From Prinsepia uniflora (lineage: Eukaryota > Streptophyta > Magnoliopsida > Rosales > Rosaceae): a DNA stretch of 64,000 nt. The translations under genes were made by a program, and so were the position numbers. The notes beneath the pieces are model-generated. The model did no database searches. It saw only the letters and a list, made by a program, of their open reading frames with translations, and was not told the origin of the DNA. Positions 21,533 through 32,359 of this stretch are shown piece after piece; within the stretch, counting starts at the first letter, position 1, and each line of letters opens with the position of its first letter. The stretch is from NCBI GenBank assembly GCA_032719365.1, contig CM064863.1:64567583-64631582 (forward strand), in the 5' to 3' direction.

Positions 21533-24430
21533 TTTCAGGACCTATCTCGGTTTCACCCCAAAAACCGAGGTAAATCCTGCTCCCGTCTGACACCCCGACA
21601 CAAAAACCAAAGTAACCACACGAAAAATTACCAAACTACATGCCAGACGCAGGAGAAAAGTTTAAACATCCCGAAGTCAAAGTTTTACAGAGCATAGTAC
21701 CCAAAAACAAAGGAAAGAAAACCGATAAACAAGGTACACGTACAACAGAAAATGTAAAGCACTCCGGGGTCACTCTCGAGTATTCTATGCCTCCGACGCT
21801 GCCTCAACGTCAACCCCCGCGCTAGCTCCACGACCTGGAGGGAAATTTAAAACAGAAGGCGTGAGTGGACCATAAATAATAAAATACTTTCCGAAAACTA
21901 TTTCATAATAAAACTAGGGTTTTAGCCCTCCGTTTTGAAAACACACATGCATAACCCATTTACTGAAATCAGTTATAAATCACATAAAGATTGTCATAAA
22001 AACATTTGCAGAATCATCATAAAAACAATTATAGAAATCATGTCATAAGCATCATAAAAACCACGTCATAAAACATAAGTTTCAACCAATCATTATCCGA
22101 TTAAATCTGTTAGACCTATCCGAGTCTTTAAACTCCCGAGTCTTTAAACTCAATCCAGGCCTCAATAATATCCGAGTCTTTAAACTCCTGAGTCTTTAAA
22201 CTCAACAGGCCTACAGAGGAAATATCAATATATCCGAGTCTTTAAACTCCCTAGTCTTTAACTCAATCCGGGTCTTTAAACCCAATCCGGGCCTGTCCCC
22301 CGTTAATCATAATCCGGGTCTTTAAACCCAATAACTAGATCCAGCAAATCCATTCCAAAACCATTTGAAAAACCATTTCTAAATCCACATCCAAACCCGA
22401 ATCCGAAATCACCGGTCTGAAGCCCTTCCAGCGTCCAGAACCGTCATTCCGAACCCAAATCCGGAATTCCTCTTTCCAACTTTTAAACCAAATCCCGTTC
22501 CGAAATCCGATTTCAAAACCGAAAGCCTTGATCATCAAAATCATGTTCCAAAACCATTGATCATTGGAAATCCCAAATCATAGCATCGAAATCAGAATTC
22601 CAAACTTCCTCGTAAAATGTGCTGAAAACCGTATTTTCTCGAAAAATGTGCAATTATGAGAAACCAACATCACATATTCAACAATCATGAAATCGCATGT
22701 AAAACCATAAAACAAGTAATTAAAAGCAGTTATGCATGCTCGAGTTTAGAGAAGGGGTCCACTAACAGTCAACGGCACGTCATTCGCGCCCCGTACGTCC
22801 CATATGTTCCTCAGTTTCCTCGGGAAGTCCCGATCCTGTCAGAAGTCACCAAAGTACGTCACTAACACATCTACCAAGACTCTCCTAATTTTCCCCAAAA
22901 ATTCCCGGGTCCTAAACGTAACGAACCGGAACCCTAAACCTTCAACCTTGCAGAACTAACCTCAAACGCCGTTCGAATAACCCGAAACTTATTCCAATAG
23001 ACTCGTTATAACTTCTAGACCAAAAACTCAGTTGGACTCTTCACCAGAAATCTCCGCAGGCGCCCCCACGCGCCGCCCAAAGTGGCTGCACGTGGCCTTC
23101 ACGCGCCTGCACACATTCACTGTTCACCGTCGTCTTCCTTGGGCGAACCGGTCTGAACCGGTGTACCCGGTTCTCTGCCAAACCTTTACCGTTTTCCTCC
23201 CTTTCTTCACCATTCTCACCGTCCAGTCCTAAGAAACCTATTTCCCTCACTCTAACACTTCGACACAGCCTCTAGATCGTCGTCCCAAACTCGAAACCGT
23301 AACCCGTTCTGTCCTCTGTTTCACAATCCGGCCACCCAAGTCTTCCCCCGTCACGGCAACCACCTTAGACGACTCCTAGGAACCTACTGAAGCTCACCCA
23401 ACTCACCAAAGACCTCGACTCAGCCTGTCCACGACTAATGGTTTGAAATTCAGAACAGGGCATACGAACGGGGATGAGAAATTACCTGCAGTCGTCCACC
23501 ACCGTGCTCGCCGCTGCGTTCCCTGGAGTCCACATAGTCGTTTTAGCCTCCTCTCGAGCCCAATCGATCAGCACACGGCCACACCACCACCAAGGTCCCT
23601 CAACTTCCTCTGTTTTTCCCGTGGACTCACACACTCCTCACGCACGAACACTACACCTTCCGGTCTCCTCAACACCCCCCTGCACTCTCAACCTTCCTCT
23701 AAACACACTCTCAAACCCAAGAATCCACACACTCACCGTGCTTTGATCGATTTCTCCCTCAGCCTCACTCTCTGTTTTCTCTCGAACACGACCACAAACA
23801 CTCACTCGTTTAATTTGAACCGTGAAAAATCCTAGAACCCACTAGAGCTCTCCCACGTGTCACCATCCCCTCATCTCTCTCACAAATATCTCAATCTCCA
23901 CTGTACACCTAGCCTTATCAGATTGGCCCAAATCCCAAGACACAGAAAGACCAAAATACCCCTCACTTGTGACTTAAATTACGATTATACCACTACTTTT
24001 CTAGACCCGTATCTTGCTTACCCTAGGTCCGATGAACACGTCCTGCCTGTCGTTGAACTCAGGACGACGAGATCTACCTAACGGTCCTAGGTCAACGTGT
24101 CAAAACCCGATCGTACGAAAAGTCAACTCTCCCCCTATTTTGACCAAATTACGGTTATGCCCTCAACCTTCCGAACATCATAACTTCCTCCTACGATGTC
24201 GGAATCGGGCGTGCCACCTGCCTACGGATTCGTGATGTCCTGAACTACGTCACGGTCACTATCAATACCCAATTGACCACCCAAACTAAAAGTCAACAAT
24301 TTGCCCAACCTAGGGGCAAAATCGTCATGCTATGTTCACGGACCTATCGTAACCAACTAACCGCCGATTAAGCTCACTAATCCCATCTTAATCACTATCT
24401 TAACCCTAATTTCCGGGAAGGGTCCTTACA
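21533..24430 (-). repeat. Tekay-1 5' LTR, full length about 2.9 kb
   Basis: It starts (plus-strand view) at a slightly altered TTTCAGGACC and ends GGGTCCTTACA. It includes the CTGCTCCCGTCTGAC motif at 21577-21591 and the CCGAGTCTTTAAACTC array at about 22120-22290. It serves as the full-length reference for the family in this window. ORFs inside (for example 23443-23835) are His/Ser/Thr-rich and have no domain. Confidence 0.9.
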
Positions 24431-24981
24431 TCAAACCTGTGATGATCGATTGCTTCCAAGATCGAAGAAATGCATACTCACAATCAGGTAATCTTCTAAT
24501 CTCCACTTGTAGCTGAAAACGATTGGTTTAGGATAGATTAGGATTGTGATGATTTTTTTTAGGATCAGGCTTGATTGGAATATGAAAAACGATTACAATG
24601 AAGGAAAAACTATGCTGATGAACACAAGGTGTTTGTTAAAATGAACAAGAGAGATTTATAAGTAATCTTTTAGTGTTCACTCTGAATTTTCAAAGAGTCA
24701 CACAAATTTGGATTGATCTTGTGAATGAATTACACTGAGCACACACTCACATTACCTTCAAGACGGTTAGGATTTGCTGACATCACTCCTCACACTTTTT
24801 ACATGACTTTCTTGCTCCCTAATGCACTCACACCTCACTCAAACGGTTATAACCAACTTATAGCTGTCAATCACACATTCTTTCTAGAACTATTACAGGT
24901 ATCCTTTATAACAATAAGGATTTAGATCATCTGCAATGCAGCTTGATCACTGCTCCTATAGTGGCAGCTTACAGTCCAACA
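24431..24981 (-). repeat. Copia-1 3' LTR, main part
   Basis: It matches the 5' LTR at 44933-45454 (shared gatgatcgattg, then tgtgatgattt and attacactgagcacac). The first 28 bp of the LTR lie at 18340-18367, on the other side of Tekay-1. The minus-strand LTR start TGTTGGACTGTAAGC is preceded by a purine tract (TTAGGAGGGAG, 24982-24992). Confidence 0.92.
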
Positions 24982-25318
24982 CTCCCTCCTAAGCTGCTCA
25001 CTGGTTGAACTCCACGTAAAGATCTTAGATCGTTAAACCTGACCTTAGGAAAAGCCTTTAGTGAAGATGTCAGCCAGTTGTTTCTCTGTTTTACTGAAAT
25101 GCATTTGGATCTAACCATTATGAATTGCATCTCTTATGTAGTGAAACTTCTTGTTAATGTGTTTGGTTCTTTGATGAAAAACATGATTTTTAGCCATAGC
25201 TATTGCTGACATATTGTCACACATTAGAGCAGTAGGCCCTAATTGTTCTTCCCCAAAGTCCTGTAGGAAAAATCTGAGCCAAACAGCCTGTGTTGTGGCC
25301 TCAGCAGCACTGACAAAT
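24982..25318 (-). pseudogene. Copia-1 RNase H C-terminal part
   Basis: On the minus strand from about 25315 the reading is VSAAEATTQAVWLRFFLQDF, then MCDNMSAIAMAKNHVFHQRT and KHINKKFHYIRDAI, followed by a stop. Further Copia RNase H tail sequence is readable (MHFSKTEKQLADIFTKGFS). It stops abruptly at about 25318, where the hAT-derived block begins. The N-terminal RNase H half is missing. Confidence 0.88.
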
Positions 25319-25454
25319 AAAGCAAGTAGTAGTCGTCAACAACTTCAACAGATGTGTCGGTCACAAAGTTTGCGTTATCCATTTCCAATTCCTCCAGAAC
25401 CAAAGCTCTACAAAACCGCATGAAGTCAACAGAAAACTGTAAAATCTATGTGGA

Positions 25455-27583
25455 AAGGGACGAAAGAGAAGTTGGGTCGATACATAAGAAATTTTTTATA
25501 TATGAAGGCGTGGCTCCAAATAAAGCCAACTCTTATCATTTTAAGAATATGATTATTGAAGCCCAACAATAAGGTATTTACTAAATTTATGTATGATATA
25601 TTTTTATTTAACTTATGAAATAGCATTAAATGCTATCTTATGTTTTCGTTTGCAGGTGAAGGCGTGCCCACTCCTCCATATGAAGTGAAAAATAAATATC
25701 TTACAATGGAGTATGAAGATATGACGGCGTATGTGGATCAATAAAAGCGACAATGGGAAACTTATGGATATACCGTAATGTGTGATGGTTGGACCGGTCC
25801 AACGAAGTTATCCATAATCAACTTTATGGTATATAGTAAGGGTTCAATTGTATTTCTCAGGTCAGTTGATTCTTCCAAAAGTCATAAATACTATTTATAC
25901 ATACAAAATTTGATGAAGGAAGTTGTTCAGGAGGTTGGAGTACAAAATATTGTACAGATCGTTACTGATAATGGGTCAAACTTTAAGAAGGTTGGAAAAG
26001 AAATGATGAAGATGTATCCTATCTATTGGACTCCTTGTGCAGCCCATTGTATAGACCTAATATTTGAAGATATTTGGAATAATGAGACAATGTCGATCAT
26101 CATAAAAAATGCTAGGGATGTAACTAACTACATTTATAATCATTTATGGTTACTAGCTTAGATGCATGATTTCTGTCAAGGAGACTTGGTCCGTCCTGGT
26201 GCAACAAGGTTCGCAACCAACTATATTTGTATAAATAGTATAGTAAAGAATAAAGTTGGCCTTAGAAGATTGTTTACAAGTGATCAATGGCATGGTAGCC
26301 TACTAAGTAGGAAAGTGCAAGGTTAGAGGGTTGAGGTTCATATCTTCAACCAAAGATTTTGTGAGTCCTTGGAAATGATGCAATCAATATATGAACCTTT
26401 ATACAGCATCATTCGAATTGTTGATACAGAGGTAGTCCCAACCATGCCAATCCTGTATGATATGTTCAATTGAATGGAAGAAAAGATAACGCGCCATAAA
26501 GGTAAGAAGTGGGTCCTCATAATCATACAGGAGCAATGGCGAAAAAACATTAGTGCATCCCTTACATGCCGCTGGTATATTTCTATCTTATTGAACTAGT
26601 TAATATTTTATTTTATTGTTGTTTACTAAGCAAATTTCATTCATGATTTGCAGCTTATTACTTAAATCCCCGATATCAATATCAAGCAGGTGTTGGGCAT
26701 GACTCCTACCTTGTGCAATTAGTTCAATAAGTATTCCTCAAACTGAATCCAAATGGACAATTGGGTTTACAAAATTTTGGAATAGACGTAAGTTCACTAC
26801 CATATATGAACCTTGATATTTTGGAATCTGTACATCGATGACATGATATTAACACCATTCTTAATGTAGTTGATCAACTTTAGAGATGGTCGGAAAACAT
26901 TTCGTTCACCTATGGCTATACATTCACCAACGATAATGCCCGCAGGTATATGCTTGCATTTAACTTGATATTGTATGAATTCGTACTTTGTATTGCCTCT
27001 TACATTAAACTTGATATTGACAGCGGAGTGGTGGGAACTATATGGCCATGCTTCTCCTGTCTTGCAAAAAATTTCAGTTCGTATATTATCACAAATGACA
27101 TCATCTTCAGCATGTGAGAGAAATTGGAGTACATTTGCTTTAATTCATACAAAGCAAAGAAATCGTCTCGCATATTCAAAGTTAGAACAACTTGTTTTCT
27201 GTTATTAAAACATGAAGCTCAAGTTAAGAGATGACGAAGCTGAATCTAGTAAAGTTGTGGAAGAAGACTATGTTGACCTTTTGGAAATTGTTGGTCAACA
27301 CATGGAAGGTAATGAGGTTGATCCACTTCAAGCATGGATTATGCCAGCTCACTTGGATGATGATAGAGGAAGGCCTGACCCTCGAGTAGCCCATTTTGCT
27401 AGTGAACAAGGTGTTAATGTCGATAGAGTTCTATCTGAAGAAGTGGCAAGTTAGGAAGTAGGAAGTGAGCGGGGGATGTCTTCATGGGAGATATCAATGC
27501 TTGGTTTTACCACTGGACGTGACTTGAGAGTTGATGCTACTAGTAAGGGACTACATCAAAATAAATCTACAGATGATGATGAT
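25455..27583 (+). pseudogene. hAT transposase, N-truncated, many stops
   Basis: The start is about KKFFIYEGVAPNKANSYHFK. The DUF659-type catalytic region follows (MCDGWTGPTKLSIINFMVYS, then VTDNGSNFKKVGKEMM and YWTPCAAHCIDLIFEDIW). It continues through stops to RPGATRFATNYI and YYLNPRYQYQAG. The C-terminal hAT dimerisation motif is WWELYGHASPVLQKISVRIL, then SACERNWSTFALIHTKQRNR. A GT-rich segment at about 25570-25655 looks like a former intron. The frame ends in an Asp run cut by the Tat element. DNA-cleaving activity is not possible from this copy. Confidence 0.88.
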
Positions 27584-28227
27584 TGTTCATACCATATCAG
27601 CCTAGACCGAGCAAGAAGCCTAGACTGACTGCATGCCCAGTCCATTACCAAATACTGATCAATCCAGATCAACCTTGGAGGCCCAACCCTCTGCTGGCTC
27701 GGTATGTCGGCCCAGACCGACCCAGAGGCCCATCCCTCTTCCAGCACCATGCCGCTGGCCGACTCTGGAGGCCCAGCCTTCGTCGGTGGCTATGTCGTCC
27801 CAGACCGACCTAAAGGCCCAATACTTCTGCCCAACACAAACCCAAGGGGTCCAGGCCTACTAACATGAGCAAACCCTAATAGGGTCTGGACAACCCCTCC
27901 ACATGTCAGTCCCACAGCAATTAATATTTGTCCCACATCGGGAGAATGCAATTATTATATTCACCACACCCATACAAAAGGGGTCCATTTGTCGTATAAA
28001 GGTAACTAAGAATTTACTATTCATAACTACTTTTAAAGTACACAATTTACCACTCACCCTACATTTTAGACTGACCACTAACTTGGGTGTCGGAGTACCT
28101 TTGGGCTGGTACCACACCGGTGCTTGTACTCTGGCCGATCAACCAGCTTCATTCTCTTTCAGGTCTACACAGGGCATGTGGCAGAATAGTATTCGCTCCC
28201 TAAGTTGGTACATTTCGTGCATCCACA
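27584..28227 (+). repeat. Tat element 5' LTR
   Basis: It is 644 bp, closely matching 37563-38201. It starts TGTTCATACC and ends CATCCACA. GGCCCA-rich segments in the first third repeat the pattern gaccgacc...aggccca several times. Confidence 0.92.
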
Positions 28228-28228
28228 G

Positions 28229-28247
28229 TTTGGCGCCGTCTGTGGGA
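28229..28247 (+). other. Tat element primer binding site
   Basis: TTTGGCGCCGTCTGTGGG starts one base after the LTR. TGGCGCCG-type binding sites are common in Tat/Athila-branch elements. Confidence 0.75.
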
Positions 28248-28313
28248 AACTGACTAAGTTTGCCCTCCACTCTACTAAGACAAGCCCAACGTTACCCTCT
28301 CCTCATCCAAGAA

Positions 28314-29360
28314 TGCAGGACAACGTAGATGGAAAAGTTACATCTGCACCTGACCAAGGGCCAAAGGACACCTCCCCTGAGGTGCTCCGGGCGTTGGAAA
28401 AGTTGCAACGCGACATGGCCTATATCAGGGCCAATGGCTCCTAGGCCGAGGTGACCTACACCGAGCTCAGTGGGCAATACACTGAGGTTGTAGCCCAATT
28501 ATAGGCCGCTCAGGCTGAGCTAAATGCCTGCCGCGCTCAAGACAAAATCTTTGTGGCCGACCGCGTGGTGGCTGAGTGGGCAGAGCCACCGACAAAGGTA
28601 AGGCCGCTACCACGGCTGCGCCAACCGAGAAAGGCCAGAAGCTCCTAGTTATTCTTGGAGAGGGTGCTCAGGGGACCAGGATCTACCGCGACGCCCGCGA
28701 AGCCCTGAGTGGCACCTCCAGACTGGAGCGCAGGCAACTCAGCCCGATCCGACTCGAGTTCCCCTTGGAAAAGGATCCACTAGTAACATAACAGACGGGA
28801 TAGACACGACCCGAAGTCAGCCCGCGCTAGCACTCCTATGGAGGGAACAACCCCATCTCGGTCACTGAGGGAGCGGACTCTTCCCAGGATATCCTTAGTG
28901 CCCAGCGATCCGAACGCCTCCCAAGCAGCAATAAGTTCCGACGAAACCGAGGAAACACATCCCAGTGGGACACACCAATGCCTCCCCACGACACTGACTA
29001 CCCTTGCCTAAGCAAGGCTCCCAGTGCCGACCCAATGGTTCAGCAACTCCTTGACTGAGTGAGGTGCCTCGAGGCCGAGAAAAGGACACTCCAGACACAT
29101 ACTTGAGGTGAACCTAGCTTGGGACCTTTCACGGACCGGATCAACTTTTTTTAGCATGGCCACACGATCAAGCCGCTCAAGATCCCCCTTTACACCGGGC
29201 AGACCAACCCAATCAACCACCTCAACAACTTCGACCAACTCCGAGCTGGCAACAGCGACAACCCGAAGCGCGCAACCGTTCTGGCCCCTTTTCTTGTGGT
29301 GGACTGCCTGAATGCCTACAACGTCATCTTGGGGCGCGACCTCATCAACCAACTCCGAGC
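28314..29360 (+). pseudogene. Tat element gag and protease remnant
   Basis: The gag frame starts MQDNVDGKVTSAPDQGPKDT (28314) with a coiled-coil-like segment, then stops at 28443 and in several later places. At about 29170-29300 a capsid-start segment (YTGQTNPINHLNNFDQLRAG) runs directly into a protease-end segment (FLVVDCLNAYNVILGRDLIN). Most of the capsid, nucleocapsid and protease has therefore been deleted. The zinc knuckle and the protease DSG motif were not found. Confidence 0.75.
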
Positions 29361-29402
29361 TATTGTCACCACCAATCTACTACTTTTGAATTTTCTAACC
29401 CC

Positions 29403-30915
29403 ATGGGCATCAGACAGGTCTGCGGTGATCAAATGGCAACTTGGACTTGTAACTCCACCATTCTTGCTAGAAAGGCTATCACCCAGCCTGTAGAAACTCT
29501 AGCCGTCATCGAGTCCGTTAACGAGGCCGACCCAGTGGACCCCCAGGTCACCCAACATCTGCGTGATGGACCGATCGAGGACCCTCGTGACTACTCTACC
29601 ACACCGCACCCTCAGCCGATCGAGGAGGTAGAGGAGGTCGTCCTCTCGCACGACTTCGCCGACAGGAAGGTCAAGATTGGTACTACACTGAGCCTAGCTC
29701 TGCACACCGACCTAATCAAACTCCTATGTGATAATGCCAAAGTCTTTGCGTGGTCTTATGCGGGCATGCCCGGAATCTCGACCGACGTCATTTGTCACCG
29801 GCTGAGCATCACCGCTAGCTTCAAACCAGTGGAGCAAAGGTGCCGCATCTACGATGCCGAGCGAACCAAGGCCATGAAAGCCAAAATTGTCAAGCTCAGC
29901 ACTGTCCACTTTGTTCGCAAGGCCATATCCACTTCCTTCTCAATCCGGCAAAATATTTTTTTTGGGTCGATTCAGGGAAATTCCTCGGCTTCATGATCAG
30001 CCAGCGCGACATTGAGGCCAACCTCGAGAAGATTTAGGCACTCTTAGACATGAAGGCCCCCCAGACCCAGAAGGAAGTCCAGATCCTGACTGGTTGGGTA
30101 GCCGCTCTGACCCGGTTCATTTAAAAATCAAGCTATCGGTGCATACCTTTCTTCAAGGCCCTTAAGACTCGGTTAAAACACATTAACTGGACTGAGGAGT
30201 GCGACAAAGCTTTTGCCGAGCTGAAGACATACATGAGTAGTGCATCATTGCTCTCCCGACAGGAGACCGTAGAATCCCTCATCACGTACCTATCGGTCTC
30301 CAACTCTACCGTCAGCTCTGTCCTAATCAGAAAGACCAAGGGAGTCGAGCGTCTTGTCTACTATGTCAGTCGAGCATTACAGGATGCAGAAACTAGGTAC
30401 AATAACCTTCAAAAACTTGTTTTTGCTCTGATCATATCTTCCAGGAAGTTTCGGCCATATTTCCAGGCCCACGCCATCATTGTCCTGACGAATCACCCAC
30501 TCCGCCAAGTGCTGTAAAATCCGGACACTTCCGGTCGGCTCCTCAAATGGGCCATCGAGCTCAGCAAGTTCGACATCACCTTCGCCCCCCGACTAGCAAA
30601 AAAGGGGCACGCCGTCATTGAATTTATCACGAAGTTCACCTATCTACCCGCCGAGCTAGAGGCCCATGCCGACACGGAACAGGCATCAACGTCCCGACTA
30701 ACCGTGGATGTCAGCCGACCTACATGCCTTCTCCATTTTGACGGCTCGGCTTGTCACAATGACTCTGGTGCCGGGCTTGTCCTAACAACCCCGGACAAGC
30801 ACCGACTGGAGTATGCACTTCATTTCATGTTCAAGGCTTCCAACAATGAGGCTAAGTACGAGGTGTTGCTTGCTGACCTACGCCTGGAAAATTATATGCA
30901 GGCTAGGCAGATATA
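29403..30915 (+). pseudogene. Tat element RT (core deleted) and two RNase H domains
   Basis: The N-terminal RT segment (VFAWSYAGMPGISTDVICHR) reaches HFVRKA and then jumps to HFLLNPAKYFFWVDSGKFLG near 29930, so the catalytic core with the YxDD box is missing. The connection and first RNase H follow (SNSTVSSVLIRKTKGVERLV, then YYVSRALQDAETRYNNLQKL). The second RNase H-like domain is at about 30704-30960 (LLHFDGSACHNDSGAGLVLT, then ASNNEAKYEVLLADLRL, YSDSQL). Several stops are present. Confidence 0.88.
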
Positions 30916-31127
30916 AGTCTACAGCGACTCGCAGCTCTCGTCACTTAGGTCAACGATGAGTTTGAGGCCAAGGACACCTCCGTGGCGCAGTATAGAACGT
31001 TGGATAGTCTCTCCTCGGTAGTTTTCATGCCTATACCATCACACATTTCCCACGGTCCGAGAACAGCCATGCAGACGCGCTATCCTGACTCGCCTCATCT
31101 TTGGACGAACAGATTGGTCGACAGGTC

Positions 31128-32359
31128 CTAGTTGAGGTACTTCACTAACCGAGCACCTCCATTCCCTCGATCCTCTAGGTCAACACCAGCTCTACTTGGA
31201 TGGCCCTTCTCATCCACATCCTCACCGATGAAAGCCTTCCAACCGACCGTGTTGAGGCAAAGCGAATTCGTCGACAGGCCGCCCGGTACATCCTCATCAC
31301 GGGTCAGCTTTACAAGCGCGGCTACACCCTCCCACTGCTCAAGTGCATCAATTCGCAGGCCGGACAGCTCCTCTTGCGGAAGATCCACACTGGTGTTTGC
31401 GGCAACCACTCGCGCCCTCGATCTCTAGAGCACAAGGATTTTCGCTAAGGATTCTACTGGCCGACCATGCATGCTGACGCAGCTGACCACACTCGGCATT
31501 GCGATGCATGCCAACATTTTGCTCCGATCATTCTGCTTCCACCTGAGAACCTGACACCCATGCTCAATCCATGGCCTTTTACTTAGTGGGGCCTCAACCT
31601 GATCGGGAAGATGTCAATCGGTAAGGGACAGACCGAGTACGCAGTTGTCGCGGTCGACTATTTCACCAAGGGGGTTGAAGCTAAGGCGCTCGCCTCCATC
31701 ACCACTGCCCAGATCGAAACCTTTATCTTCCAAAACATCATCTTTTGGTTCAGCCTTCCGCATACAATCATCACCGACAACGGGAAACATTTCGAAAACG
31801 CCCGCTTCAGAGCTTTTTGCGCTTGGTATGGAATCAACCTATGCTTCTCTTCCCCCGCTCACCCTCAATCCAACAGACAGGTCGAAGCCATCAACAAGAT
31901 CATCAAGCATACTTTGAAGACCCAGCTCGGGGAGGCCAAAGGCAAGTGGGCCGACATCCAACCGAGCACACTCTGGTCATATCGGACCTCATACTGAACG
32001 GCTACCAATGAGACCCCTTTCTCTTTAACATTTGGAACTGAGGTCGTTGTTCCCTCAGAGGTCGATTGGGAGTCCTAACTAGTCACATCCTATAATGACG
32101 ACCAGAACGACGAACAAATGACACTAAGCCTTGATCTAGTCTAGGAACATCGCACAAAGACCCACATTAGGAATGTTGCCCAGAAACAGCGGCTCTGCCA
32201 ATATCACGATGCCAAGGTTTGACCATGCACCTTCCAATTGGGGGACTAGGTACTCCGGAAGGTCAGCCTCGCCACCCGAGACCGATCGGCAGGCACTCTA
32301 GGTCCCAATTGGGAAGGCCCCTACGGAATCACCCACATATGTCGACCTGGGACGTATGA
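31128..32359 (+). pseudogene. Tat element integrase, N-terminal and core
   Basis: The zinc-binding region reads HTGVCGNH then CDACQ (31388-31510). Catalytic residues are visible: Asp in VVAVDYFTKGVEAK, Asp in HTIITDNGKHFENA, and Glu in QSNRQVEAINKIIKHTLK, the D,D35E set. Stops occur at about 31446, 31585 and 31996. The frame reaches THICRPGTYD at 32359, where a solo LTR interrupts it; the last residues continue at 35238-35310. Confidence 0.9.

Larger units (their letters stand above)
18368..24430 (-). mobile_element. Tekay-1: gag-only gypsy element, TSD TCAAA
   Basis: It has two LTRs, a PBS (21519-21530), a gag reading frame and a PPT (19803-19820), all on the minus strand. It is flanked by TCAAA at 18363-18367 and 24431-24435. 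The internal region is only about 1.7 kb: gag is followed by about 0.5 kb of non-coding sequence, and pol is missing. Next to the PPT the minus strand reads GGGGACGAAATGCTTTTAAG, the kind of pol-end/PPT context seen in Del/Tekay chromoviruses. The target is the 3' LTR of Copia-1, whose sequence resumes exactly on both sides. Confidence 0.92.

Noticed and set aside
21519..21534. Possible tRNA-derived sequence (TGGTATCAGAGCATAG)
   Set aside because: Only the short tRNA-iMet-complementary PBS is present, with no cloverleaf; it sits exactly at an LTR edge.
23443..23835. 130-codon ORF with HT- and SP-rich sequence
   Set aside because: It is inside the Tekay-1 5' LTR, partly homologous in DNA to the ORF region at 32786-33412 but with a different frame structure.
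25340..25360. Shared 13-mer CAACAACTTCAAC at 25345-25360 and 45449-45464
   Set aside because: It looked like a possible second target-site trace, but the surrounding sequence is unrelated, so I treat it as coincidence.
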